Shown here piece after piece: positions 1 through 7,259 of a stretch of DNA of 32,647 bases. Both the position numbers and the translations under genes were made by a program. Below the pieces are notes generated by a model. The model saw only the letters and a program-made list of their open reading frames with translations. It had not been told where the DNA came from and made no database searches. Origin of the DNA: Candidatus Fermentibacteraceae bacterium (GTDB lineage Bacteria > Fermentibacterota > Fermentibacteria > Fermentibacterales > JCC-6); the NCBI GenBank assembly GCA_021162285.1, contig JAGGYZ010000181.1:1-32647 (forward strand). The letters are read 5' to 3'. The stretch's first letter is position 1. Each line of letters opens with the position of its first letter.

Positions 1-70
1 ATATGATACTATGATTGAAATTTGCTGATTCTGCCAGACCCCGGGGGGAGATAATCTGACACTTACTGAG

Positions 71-724
71 TTGTGGAATAATGCACAGGCGATTCTATTT
101 GATTTTGACGGTGTTCTCGCTGACAGCGAGCCTTTCTACCGGATGTCATGGAACTGTGTTCTGGAACGATATCGGCATACTATTCCCGAAGAAATATACT
201 GGAAATACTGGACTTTTCTGGGCAAAGGGCTTGAAGGCGAGATTGCAAGAACCGGTCTTGTTGTACCCGACCGGGAAGCTGCCCGTGTGCAGCAGCGCTC
301 CATTTACACCGGGTACTGTGCAAACGGTGATATCCCTCTGTTTCCGCTGGCAGTGGAAGTCCTGGATGCTGCTTCCCTTTTAAAAAAATGTGTTATCGCT
401 TCAAACACACGGAGTTCTCTTGTACAATCTATTCTTGAACGCAGGGTAGATACCTTTCCCGGCATTATCGGAGGTGAGGGACTGAGATCGAAACCCTTTC
501 CTGATATATTCCTCAGAGCGTCTGAATCCCTTTGTGTAGAACCTTCCAGATGCCTTGTATTTGAGGATGCCTGGAAGGGCATAAAGGCTGCTGGGGAAGC
601 CGGAATGCCTGCCGTTCTTGTAAGAAACCGTTGCAACGCTGGTTTACAGGCGCCAGAAGCTGCGTGTGAAATAGCTGGTCTGAGTGAGCTGCATCTCTTT
701 CTGAAAGAAGTCACCAATGGGTGA
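71..724 (+). CDS. HAD-superfamily phosphatase (beta-phosphoglucomutase-like)
   Basis: A 217-residue soluble hydrolase with all the haloacid dehalogenase motifs. Motif I is FDFDGVLADSEP with nucleophile Asp11 and acid/base Asp13. Motif II is the Ser111-Asn112 of IASNTRS. Motif III is Lys141 in RSKPFPDIF, and motif IV is Glu165-Asp166 in VFEDAWKG. The alpha-helical cap between motifs I and II and the overall length match the phosphoglucomutase/phosphoglycolate phosphatase group. The family removes phosphate from, or isomerises, small phosphosugars; the substrate cannot be read here. The TTG start at 71 has a poor ribosome site; the G-rich stretch at 44-50 is better placed for a CTG at 56, so the true N-terminus may be five residues longer. 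It overlaps the next gene by 8 bp, so it heads a four-gene unit ending in a glycosyltransferase, which hints at a sugar-phosphate role (inference). Confidence 0.85.
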   Translation: MWNNAQAILFDFDGVLADSEPFYRMSWNCVLERYRHTIPEEIYWKYWTFLGKGLEGEIARTGLVVPDREAARVQQRSIYTGYCANGDIPLFPLAVEVLDAASLLKKCVIASNTRSSLVQSILERRVDTFPGIIGGEGLRSKPFPDIFLRASESLCVEPSRCLVFEDAWKGIKAAGEAGMPAVLVRNRCNAGLQAPEAACEIAGLSELHLFLKEVTNG

Positions 725-1265
725 GCTGGTCATGTATCATGCTTTGATTATACCGGCGGTTCTGCTGGCTGCAGGGCTTACTCTTTGTTTCTTCGGTAGA
801 AAGGTCGTTCCATTTGCCCTTGTTCTTGCATCAGTAATAACAGCTCTTCTGTATTCCGGTTCCCTTCTTTCTGCCGCTACAGACAATCCTGTAGTTCTAC
901 GATTCGGCCCTGTGGTTATTGCTGCTCTTTTAGCGGTACTGGTATCATTTCTGTATCGAATTACTTTTTTTGTCGCAGGGTTGTTCATTGGTTTCTTCAT
1001 CTGTTCTGCTCTTTTCCCCGATGCACACCTGCTTCCTAAGCTTGCTTCTGCCCTTGTTGCCGGTTCTCTTGTTTATGTAGCAAGAAATTTTGTATTCTCG
1101 GTACTTACTTCTGTTATGGGGGCCGGGCTCACGGCGACAGGTTCCGTTAACCTGATTGCCTGGGCAGGTATTTCTGCCGGTGTAACAGCCTACTGGATTA
1201 TATTTGCTGTAACCGCCGTCACCGGTGTTCTGTATCAGACCATCGGAAGTAAAGGAAGGAAATAG
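717..1265 (+). CDS. Polytopic membrane protein, possibly DUF4203/TMEM198-like
   Basis: A 182-residue, very hydrophobic protein with about six or seven predicted membrane segments separated by very short loops, beginning LIIPAVLLAAGLTLCFFGRK and ending in the basic tail GSKGRK. The pattern of small-residue-rich helices (G/A/S) recalls the DUF4203/TMEM198 group, but I cannot confirm this by eye. The ATG at 717 overlaps the end of the HAD gene and has AAAGAAG about 8 bp upstream; a second ATG at 732 is possible. No catalytic motif is visible. Its position between a HAD phosphatase and another membrane protein, upstream of a GT4 enzyme, suggests envelope work, but function is unknown. Confidence 0.75.
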   Translation: MGELVMYHALIIPAVLLAAGLTLCFFGRKVVPFALVLASVITALLYSGSLLSAATDNPVVLRFGPVVIAALLAVLVSFLYRITFFVAGLFIGFFICSALFPDAHLLPKLASALVAGSLVYVARNFVFSVLTSVMGAGLTATGSVNLIAWAGISAGVTAYWIIFAVTAVTGVLYQTIGSKGRK

Positions 1266-1267
1266 AA

Positions 1268-1798
1268 TTGTCTCAACGTTTTGCAGACTACGGAATTGTG
1301 CTTGCTGTGGTTCTCCTCCTCTCGGGACTCTTCCGACTGTCCCGGCATCTGCTGGGTGTTTTCGTCAGAAGCCGTGAAAGAGCCGGGGTAGAGTTTTCTT
1401 CCGACCAGGCCCTGGTGTGGGGCATGCGCTTCCTGCTGGGAGGAATGCTTCTGCTTCCTTTTGTAACCAGTATTCTGACTTTCCTGCAGAATCGTCATCT
1501 GATTGGTGGGATGCCTCTGCATCTAGGTTTAACTGCAATATCGGTTGTTCTTTTCAGCTTCGCAGAAGATCTATTCCGAGATTACAATAATTATCACACT
1601 AAAATTCTTAAACCTGTAAGCTGGCACACGCGAACACTTCTTGTTCCTGTGCTTGTTTTCTGGGCAGTTGGCTGTGTTTTTCTTAGTCCTCTTTTTTACT
1701 CGGCCTTAACTATTCTACTGATCATCTTTTACAGAATCTGCCTTTACTTTAGAAAGACATCGGAACCCTCCGGGAAGAAGAAAAATAGACGGAAATGA
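1268..1798 (+). CDS. Small polytopic membrane protein of unknown function
   Basis: 176 residues with about four to five hydrophobic segments (around 8-26, 50-70, 80-98, and a pair at 120-165) and a strongly basic C-terminus ending KKKNRRK, which should lie in the cytoplasm by the positive-inside rule. I do not recognise a family. The TTG start at 1268 lies two bases after the preceding stop and is preceded by a good ribosome site (AAGGAAGGA), which favours TTG over later codons. The stop overlaps the next gene's start as ATGA, so translation is coupled to the glycosyltransferase. This makes a partner or anchoring role in glycan assembly plausible, though nothing in the sequence proves it. Confidence 0.7.
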   Translation: MSQRFADYGIVLAVVLLLSGLFRLSRHLLGVFVRSRERAGVEFSSDQALVWGMRFLLGGMLLLPFVTSILTFLQNRHLIGGMPLHLGLTAISVVLFSFAEDLFRDYNNYHTKILKPVSWHTRTLLVPVLVFWAVGCVFLSPLFYSALTILLIIFYRICLYFRKTSEPSGKKKNRRK

Positions 1799-2955
1799 CA
1801 CAAACCACGGTTCTTCACATAATTACAAAGATGGCTGTTGGCGGTGCTCAGATGAATACCCTGATAAGCTGCCGGGAAATAACCAGAATGGGTTATCCCT
1901 CTGCTGTTCTTACCGGCCCTGAAATTTCTCCGGAAGGCACATTCAGCGATCTTTCAGACAAATATGGTATCCCTGTCTTTACAGCTCCGCACCTGGTCAG
2001 AAAGCTTTCCCCCTACCACGATTTAAGAGCCTTCTTTGAGATACGGAACATCATAGACCAAAATCAGTATTCAATAGTTCACACCCACGGCTCAAAAGCC
2101 AAGTTTCTTGGCAGACTTGCAGCAGCAAGCGCAAAAACCCCGGTGAAAATAGTTCAGACAGTCCACGGATGGTCTTTTTTTGATACTATGCCTCTTTTTC
2201 AGAAAGCTTTCTATTCCGTTCTTGAACGTTTTGGTTACAAGCTGGCCCACGCTAACATTGTTGTCAGCCCTCATGACATCAAGAAAGGTGTTAACTGGGG
2301 AATAGGAAAACCTGAAGACTATCAACTGATACGAAGCGGAGTTGAATTTGAGTCGTTCCTGGCCCAGCGTAGCAACAATCAGGCAGCGAAGCAAAAGCTT
2401 GGCATCCCACAGTCGTGTCCTGTTGTCGGCACGGTGATAAGGCTGGCTTCCCAGAAACATCCGGAAGCTATTGTTGATGTTGCCAGTAAAGTGCGGAAAC
2501 TGTTTCCGGATGTGAAGTTCATGATAGTGGGAGACGGCCCTCTGGCCGACTACATGAAACACTACATTGCCGAAATGAACCTGAAAGAGAATTTCATGAT
2601 GCTGGGCAGTCGAAAAGATGTTGCTGAGATTCTTCCAGCATTCGATGTTTTTCTGTTAACCTCCAGAAGCGAAGGGCTTCCCAGAGCCATGCTTGAAGCT
2701 CTTGCCGTTAAAATTCCAGTGGTTGCCACAGATGTTGGTGGAATTGCAGAACTTGTAAACGGCCTTAAAAACGGCTTTTTGTGCAGTCACGGAGATATCG
2801 ACTGCCTTGCAACAGGAGTAATAAAGCTCCTTGAATCCCCCGAGCTTCGTTCAACTCTGCTTTCTACGGTAGATCAGGATCTTGCTCCATTTTCGGCGAA
2901 GATAATGGTAGAACAGCTGTTTCAGCTCTATACATTCCTTGTAAAAAACATGTAG
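1795..2955 (+). CDS. Glycosyltransferase family 4 (GT-B fold)
   Basis: A 386-residue retaining glycosyltransferase of the GT4 class, which transfers a sugar from a nucleotide-sugar donor to a lipid- or glycan-linked acceptor at the cytoplasmic face of the membrane. The N-terminal acceptor domain opens with VLHIITKMAVGGAQMNT, the usual glycine-rich loop. The C-terminal donor domain carries VGDGPL and the EX7E motif (Glu293 and Glu301 in SEGLPRAMLEAL), followed by PVVATDVGGIAELV, which binds the donor. The length is normal for the family and no membrane segment is seen. Donor and acceptor are unknown. It is the last gene of the unit; its TAG stop lies inside the hairpin at 2952-2983. Confidence 0.9.
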   Translation: MTQTTVLHIITKMAVGGAQMNTLISCREITRMGYPSAVLTGPEISPEGTFSDLSDKYGIPVFTAPHLVRKLSPYHDLRAFFEIRNIIDQNQYSIVHTHGSKAKFLGRLAAASAKTPVKIVQTVHGWSFFDTMPLFQKAFYSVLERFGYKLAHANIVVSPHDIKKGVNWGIGKPEDYQLIRSGVEFESFLAQRSNNQAAKQKLGIPQSCPVVGTVIRLASQKHPEAIVDVASKVRKLFPDVKFMIVGDGPLADYMKHYIAEMNLKENFMMLGSRKDVAEILPAFDVFLLTSRSEGLPRAMLEALAVKIPVVATDVGGIAELVNGLKNGFLCSHGDIDCLATGVIKLLESPELRSTLLSTVDQDLAPFSAKIMVEQLFQLYTFLVKNM

Positions 2956-2983
2956 CCGCACTGGCTTACGCCAGTACGGCTAC
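2952..2983. terminator. Bidirectional hairpin terminator between GT4 gene and ferredoxin
   Basis: Two 14-base arms (2952-2965 and 2970-2983) pair with a single C/A mismatch around a TTAC loop. The two genes converge here. On the minus strand the hairpin is followed by ATGTTTTTTAC, a U-rich tract, so it should work best for the ferredoxin/parAB transcript. On the plus strand no T-run follows, and the hairpin swallows the stop codon of the glycosyltransferase gene. Confidence 0.75.
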
Positions 2984-2997
2984 CTTATGAAACAAAA

Positions 2998-3165
2998 CTA
3001 CGGTGCTTCTATAGCACTCACCGGGCACACTGCCGCGCATGCCCCACAGTCGATGCAGACTGCAGCATCAATGACGTATGGTGTTCCCTCTTTGATGCAC
3101 TCAACAGGGCATTCTGCCTGACAGGCACCGCAACTGATGCAGGCATCGTTAATTTTGTAAGCCAT
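2998..3165 (-). CDS. 2[4Fe-4S] ferredoxin (55 aa)
   Basis: A 55-residue bacterial-type ferredoxin. Two CxxCxxCxxxCP motifs are intact (Cys9, 12, 15, 19 and Cys37, 40, 43, 47), enough for two [4Fe-4S] clusters, in the pseudo-twofold arrangement of clostridial-type ferredoxins. It carries low-potential electrons in the cytosol, typically for pyruvate:ferredoxin oxidoreductase or hydrogenases in anaerobes. The ATG has a textbook ribosome site (CGGAGG about 7 bp upstream), which suggests strong translation. It lies 31 bp after parB and may be read from the same transcript. A hairpin terminator follows. The presence of such a gene suggests an anaerobic metabolism, an inference from one gene only. 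Confidence 0.93.
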   Translation of the reverse strand: MAYKINDACISCGACQAECPVECIKEGTPYVIDAAVCIDCGACAAVCPVSAIEAP

Positions 3166-3196
3166 GAAAACCTCCGTTTTAAACTATTTTCACAAA

Positions 3197-4057
3197 CTAC
3201 ACCGGGTTCCCCCGGCTCCTTAATATACTAAGAATCCTGTCAAGCTCGTCCAGTGAACTGTATTCAATTTCCAGCTTACCTTTCCCGCCTGTGTCCTTAA
3301 GAAAAACCCTGGTACCCATAATCCTCTGCAGTTCTGTTTCCAGCCGCTTGATTTCAGGAATAACTACAGCTTTCTTCTTTGCAGGTTTCTTTCCCGATGC
3401 TTTTCTTACTACATCTTCAAGCACCCTCACGCTGTAACCCCTTGCAAGACATATCTTTGCCTGTCTTAATATAGATTCTTCATCAGGCAGTCCAAGCAGT
3501 GCTCTTCCGTGTCCCATTGAAAGCTTTCCAGACCGAATCATTGTTTTAACAGCCTCCGGCAGTTCCATGAGCCTTTGAAAATTGGCCACCGCAGAACGGC
3601 TGATTCCAACCTGCTTACCCAGTTCTTCCTGGGTCATGTTGAATTCGTTGCAGAATCTGCTGAATGCTTCCGCTTTTTCCATGGGGTTCAAATCCTGCCT
3701 CTGAATGTTTTCAATTAAAGCAAGAGCCATCATCTGCCTGTCATCTGCTTTTCTAACGTAAGCAGGAACAGTTTCAAGACCTGCAATTATTGAGGCTCTC
3801 AGTCTCCTTTCTCCGGCAATAAGCTGATAACGCTTTTCTTTTTTTCTAAGAACAAGCGGCTGAAGAACCCCCTGCTGCCTGATAGACTCTGCGAGAGAAG
3901 AGAGTTCGTTATCATCCCAGTCTATCCGCGGTTGAAACGGATTGGGATCAATTGAGTTAACAGATATATCCGCCGGTACCCCTGTTACCGGTTCAATGTC
4001 CGGAGCAGAAGGAAGCAGAGATTCCAGACCCCGCCCCAGTGCTTTTTTCTTTTTCAT
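3197..4057 (-). CDS. parB: ParB/Spo0J chromosome-partitioning protein
   Basis: A 286-residue CTP-dependent DNA clamp that loads at parS and spreads along origin DNA, recruiting ParA and SMC. The N-terminus KKKALGRGLESLLP is the conserved ParA-stimulating tail. The CTPase domain shows NPFQPR, GERRLRA (82-88) and ENIQRQDLNPMEKA (from 116). The parS-reading helix-turn-helix is around 141-163 (MTQEELGKQVGISRSAVANF). A basic linker (KKPAKKKA) leads to the C-terminal dimerisation domain. The length is typical. Its ATG overlaps the parA stop as ATGA. Two parS sites, its expected targets, lie 1.4 and 2.6 kb upstream within mnmG. Confidence 0.97.
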   Translation of the reverse strand: MKKKKALGRGLESLLPSAPDIEPVTGVPADISVNSIDPNPFQPRIDWDDNELSSLAESIRQQGVLQPLVLRKKEKRYQLIAGERRLRASIIAGLETVPAYVRKADDRQMMALALIENIQRQDLNPMEKAEAFSRFCNEFNMTQEELGKQVGISRSAVANFQRLMELPEAVKTMIRSGKLSMGHGRALLGLPDEESILRQAKICLARGYSVRVLEDVVRKASGKKPAKKKAVVIPEIKRLETELQRIMGTRVFLKDTGGKGKLEIEYSSLDELDRILSILRSRGNPV

Positions 4058-4812
4058 CTTGCCAGTACCTCCCTTGCAAGACTCATGTAACTTCTGGCGC
4101 CGCTGGAAAATGCATCATACAGAATAACAGGCTTTCCAAAACTTGGTGCTTCACTGAGCCGGACATTTCTTGGTATGCGGGTTTTGAAAAGTACATCCCC
4201 AAGAAATTCATTTGCCTCTTCCTCCACTTCTCTGCTGAGTCTGAGACGCTTGTCGTACATGGTAAGAACCACTCCAAAGATAGAAAGTGCCCTGTTCCAG
4301 TGAGCTTTGATCCTGTTTATGGTGTCTACAAGGTGAGACAACCCCTCAAGGGCGTAGTATTCGCTCTGCACGGTAAGAATAACACCATCTGCGGCAACAA
4401 GGGCATTGATGGTAAGCAAACCCAGAGACGGAGGACAATCAATAAGAACATAATCGTATTTTGACAGATTTGAGGCGGAGAGGGACTCGGTGAGGAAGAA
4501 CTCTCTGTGTTCCTGGGATGCCAGCTCTATCTCTGTTCCGGCAAGATGTCTGGCCCCTCTCACCAGGTACAATCCCTCCACTTCTGTCTTTACTGTACAT
4601 TCCTCAAGAGAATGTTCCCCGGAAATAAAGCTGTGCACACCGTAGACGTCTGCCTCTTCGCTTCCCAGACCACTGGTTGCATTAGCCTGCGGATCAAGAT
4701 CTATAACCAGCACTTCCTTGTTGTGAACAGCAATGCTGGCTCCAAGGTTGATAACTGTGGTTGTTTTTCCAACGCCACCTTTCTGGTTGGCTACAGCAAG
4801 GATTCTGGTCAT
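4054..4812 (-). CDS. parA: ParA/Soj chromosome-partitioning ATPase
   Basis: 252 residues when started at 4812. This deviant-Walker ATPase forms ATP dimers that bind the nucleoid non-specifically and move ParB-bound origins; in some bacteria it also modulates DnaA. The deviant Walker A KGGVGKTT is at 11-18, with the signature lysine at Lys11. The A' motif DLDPQANAT and Walker B LIDCPPSLG follow, and the C-terminus has RIPRNVRLSEAPSFGKPV, a near-invariant ParA/Soj stretch. The frame stays open 23 codons further upstream, but that part would run into rsmG; the ATG at 4812 is preceded by AAAGGTGA and matches the family start. It begins 16 bp after rsmG and overlaps parB. Confidence 0.97.
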   Translation of the reverse strand: MTRILAVANQKGGVGKTTTVINLGASIAVHNKEVLVIDLDPQANATSGLGSEEADVYGVHSFISGEHSLEECTVKTEVEGLYLVRGARHLAGTEIELASQEHREFFLTESLSASNLSKYDYVLIDCPPSLGLLTINALVAADGVILTVQSEYYALEGLSHLVDTINRIKAHWNRALSIFGVVLTMYDKRLRLSREVEEEANEFLGDVLFKTRIPRNVRLSEAPSFGKPVILYDAFSSGARSYMSLAREVLAR

Positions 4813-4828
4813 TCGGTCACCTTTCCGC

Positions 4829-5458
4829 TTAATTCTTTTTACAGGGGTGTCGATACTGCAGGATAAACCCACTGCGGTCAAGCGGTGGAACAGGCAGTTT
4901 CTCAGATATTACTGCATTGGAACAAGTTTCAATTATCGATGAAATTCTGGTCACCAGAAGAAACTCACCGGGTGCAACAGGCTTTATCAGTTCAACCATT
5001 TTTTCCGGCCCTTTCACCGCCCTTGACATAAAAGTGCTTTGGCCCGGGAAGGAGTCCAGATTCTCAATACGACTGTTGATAATTCTGCAGGAAACACCGC
5101 AGGTGCGTGCTGCTGTTTCAAGGAAAGCACACCTTTTTCTTCTGGATTCAACCATTGTCACATCAAACCCGCACATAGCAAGAATCATTCCCGGAAACCC
5201 AGCTCCAGTTCCAACATCAATTACCTTTTTCGTCTGAAGAAAAGGGATGAAAGCCAGAGATTCCAGAACATGCCGGGTCCAGAGTCTTTCGATCTCAGCA
5301 GGTCCTACCAGATTTGTTTTTCCTGCAGCATTTCTGAGAAGGTCTAGAAATTCCTCGATTTTCCCGTACGAGTCCTCCGTGATACCGGCCCCCAGCATTG
5401 AGCTTTGTCTTGAAGCCTCCCGGTAGGTTACCGGAAAATCATGTTTCACGTGAAACAC
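4829..5458 (-). CDS. rsmG: 16S rRNA m7G527 methyltransferase RsmG (GidB)
   Basis: 209 residues. RsmG uses SAM to methylate N7 of G527 in the 530 loop of 16S rRNA. The SAM-binding loop DVGTGAGFPG follows the ERLWTRHVLESL helix. VESRRKRCAFL and the late MSRAVKGPEKM are also typical of the family. The GTG start at 5458 lies inside the last codons of mnmG, so the genes overlap by 20 bp and the N-terminus MFHVKH is encoded by the parS palindrome. An ATG 20 codons downstream (5398) would also give a family-like start, and neither has a strong ribosome site, so the N-terminus is uncertain. Neighbours mnmG and parA are the usual ones near bacterial origins. Confidence 0.95.
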   Translation of the reverse strand: MFHVKHDFPVTYREASRQSSMLGAGITEDSYGKIEEFLDLLRNAAGKTNLVGPAEIERLWTRHVLESLAFIPFLQTKKVIDVGTGAGFPGMILAMCGFDVTMVESRRKRCAFLETAARTCGVSCRIINSRIENLDSFPGQSTFMSRAVKGPEKMVELIKPVAPGEFLLVTRISSIIETCSNAVISEKLPVPPLDRSGFILQYRHPCKKN

Positions 5459-7259
5459 TTTTCTTCATCAGATACAGAACAAGTCCATCAAGATCGGCCT
5501 GGCGAACAGCTGGTATTGACTCGGCCTCCAGCAGCGTTGCCGGCCTCCTTGCATTCAGAGCTTCTCTTGCTTCGATGGTAATAGTCTGCACCCGATTGTA
5601 ATCCTCTATGGATGCCAGAGATGCACTGCCAAACCTTTTTCTGACCCTGTGTCTCTTCTCGGCTCGCTTTACATAACCGGAATATTTAATGTCAAGAACC
5701 GCGGTCCTCAGTATTTCTCTTTCATCAATACTTTCCGGCAGCTGGTTAATTAACCTGCCCGCCTCCTCCGGCGTTACCTCCGGTCTTCTGCATATATTCT
5801 CTACTGCTTTTCCCTGAAATCTTGTTTCCTTTAATTTCTTTCTCAACAATTGGTATATCCTGTCTCGCTTCAGGTACTCCGCTTTTTTCTTTTCTGAAAT
5901 AACACCCAGTTTTTCCGCAAAACCGAAAACCCTTCTGTCCGCATTGTCCTGTCTCAGTCCGAGCCTGTTCTCCGACCTGCTGGAAAAAAGCCTGTATGGC
6001 TCTTCTGTACCAATTGACACCAGATCGTCTACCATGACGCCCAGGTAGCTGCTCAGTCTGTCCGGTATTGTCTGTTTCAACCCAAGCGCGTTTCTTGCTG
6101 CACACGCACCTGCAAACAACCCCGTTGCTGCCGCTTCCTCGTATCCGGATGTTCCCAGAATCTGACCACAGACATAAAGGTTTTCTGTTTCCCGCAGTTT
6201 CAGGGTGTGGTCAAATTCTCCAGTTTCAAAGCATGTGTACTCTACGGTGTATCCGAAAGCAGCGATAACAGCATTACTGAATCCCGGCAGAGACCTTACT
6301 ATTTTTTCCTGAATCTCTTCCGGCATACTTGTAGATAGTCCGTTCAGATACATAAGTCTGGAAGATTTCCCCATTGGTTCCAGGTGTATAGGGTGACCAG
6401 TTCTCTCGGGAAACTTCGTTACTTTATCTTCAAAGCTTGGACAGTATCTAGGACCCTTGCCGTGCACCCTGCCAGAGTACAGAGCAGATTTTTCGAGACT
6501 GTCCTTTACCAGTTTCTCTGTTTCCCCTGTTGTTCTTGTTACCCAGCACTTTTCTGTGTTTCCGACTCCCTGCTTCGATGCCCAGCTGAATCTGAACTGC
6601 AAATCATGCGATATCTGTTCCTCAAGAATAGATGTGTCCAGTGAGTTTCTCAGTACCCGGGGAGAGGTTCCCGTCTTGAATCGTTTCACGTGAAACATTC
6701 TTTCCCGTATGTCTCTTTCAAGAGAAACCGACGAAGTATCTCCTCTTCTGCCCCCTGGCCATGTGACCTTTCCTCTGTGCAGCATACCATTCAGGAATGT
6801 TCCAGCAGCAAGAACAAATGTCTGTGCTTTTATTTCCCGACCATCCTCAAGAAGAACTGCTTTTATTCTTTTGTTGGGTCCCAAAAGCCGGCGAACAAGA
6901 CCCTCTACAATATGAACCCCCGCTACTCTCAACTGCTGTGTCTGTGTTTTTGTGTAAAGATCTACATCTGACTGTACGCGAGGACCCCATACTGCCGGCC
7001 CCTTCTTCATGTTCAGCATTCTGAACTGAAGGGCGGTATTGTCTGCGCTCTCTGCAGTAACACCACCAATACCGTCTATCTCCCGCACCAGCGTTCCCTT
7101 TGCAATTCCACCTATAGCGGGGTTGCACGACATCAGCGATATACTCCTTGTGCTTGGCGTTACAAGCACCGTCCTGCACCCAAGTGAAGCTGCTGCTGAT
7201 GCTGCCTCAACACCTGCGTGCCCTCCCCCTATCACCAGTACCTGATAATTCTGTTTCAT
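5439..7259 (-). CDS. mnmG: tRNA uridine-5-carboxymethylaminomethyl modification enzyme MnmG (GidA)
   Basis: 606 residues, near the usual 620. MnmG is the FAD-binding partner of MnmE; together they build the cmnm5/nm5 group on wobble uridine 34 of certain tRNAs. The N-terminal dinucleotide fold reads VIGGGHAGVEAA. SCNPAIGGIAKGTLVREIDGIGG and QFRMLN are family hallmarks, and the C-terminal helical domain that docks MnmE ends in KKSVSRET. The family's KTGTPPR stretch appears here as KTGTSPR. Two parS sites lie in this gene: one at codons 188-193 (MFHVKR), the other at the last codons and stop. The ATG overlaps the mnmE stop as ATGA. Translational coupling of mnmE-mnmG would help keep the two subunits in balance. 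Confidence 0.97.
   Translation of the reverse strand: MKQNYQVLVIGGGHAGVEAASAAASLGCRTVLVTPSTRSISLMSCNPAIGGIAKGTLVREIDGIGGVTAESADNTALQFRMLNMKKGPAVWGPRVQSDVDLYTKTQTQQLRVAGVHIVEGLVRRLLGPNKRIKAVLLEDGREIKAQTFVLAAGTFLNGMLHRGKVTWPGGRRGDTSSVSLERDIRERMFHVKRFKTGTSPRVLRNSLDTSILEEQISHDLQFRFSWASKQGVGNTEKCWVTRTTGETEKLVKDSLEKSALYSGRVHGKGPRYCPSFEDKVTKFPERTGHPIHLEPMGKSSRLMYLNGLSTSMPEEIQEKIVRSLPGFSNAVIAAFGYTVEYTCFETGEFDHTLKLRETENLYVCGQILGTSGYEEAAATGLFAGACAARNALGLKQTIPDRLSSYLGVMVDDLVSIGTEEPYRLFSSRSENRLGLRQDNADRRVFGFAEKLGVISEKKKAEYLKRDRIYQLLRKKLKETRFQGKAVENICRRPEVTPEEAGRLINQLPESIDEREILRTAVLDIKYSGYVKRAEKRHRVRKRFGSASLASIEDYNRVQTITIEAREALNARRPATLLEAESIPAVRQADLDGLVLYLMKKSVSRET
5442..5457. promoter_or_regulatory. parS centromere site 1 (perfect consensus)
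   Basis: TGTTTCACGTGAAACA, a perfect 16-bp palindrome identical to the Bacillus-type parS consensus bound by ParB/Spo0J. It sits in the mnmG/rsmG overlap, coding for part of SVSRET at the end of mnmG and FHVKH at the start of rsmG. The parAB genes follow within 650 bp and the putative oriC is about 7 kb away, the expected place for an active centromere. Confidence 0.95.
6682..6697. promoter_or_regulatory. parS centromere site 2 (one mismatch)
   Basis: CGTTTCACGTGAAACA, matching parS at 15 of 16 positions; only the first base of the palindrome is changed. It lies within mnmG and encodes residues 188-193 (MFHVKR). The 14-bp palindromic core is complete, so ParB binding is expected. It lies 1.24 kb from site 1. 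Confidence 0.88.

Noticed and set aside
1..70. Promoter for the HAD gene
   Set aside because: Two TATGAT hexamers (2-7 and 10-15) resemble -10 elements, but the -35 region would be outside the window, so no call can be made.
4039..4464. Open frame on the + strand opposite parA/parB
   Set aside because: It is a shadow of clearly coding minus-strand genes, with no ribosome site or recognisable product.
4813..4881. 23-codon extension of parA
   Set aside because: It runs over the end of rsmG and precedes the conserved MTRILAVANQKGG start, which has its own ribosome site at 4812.
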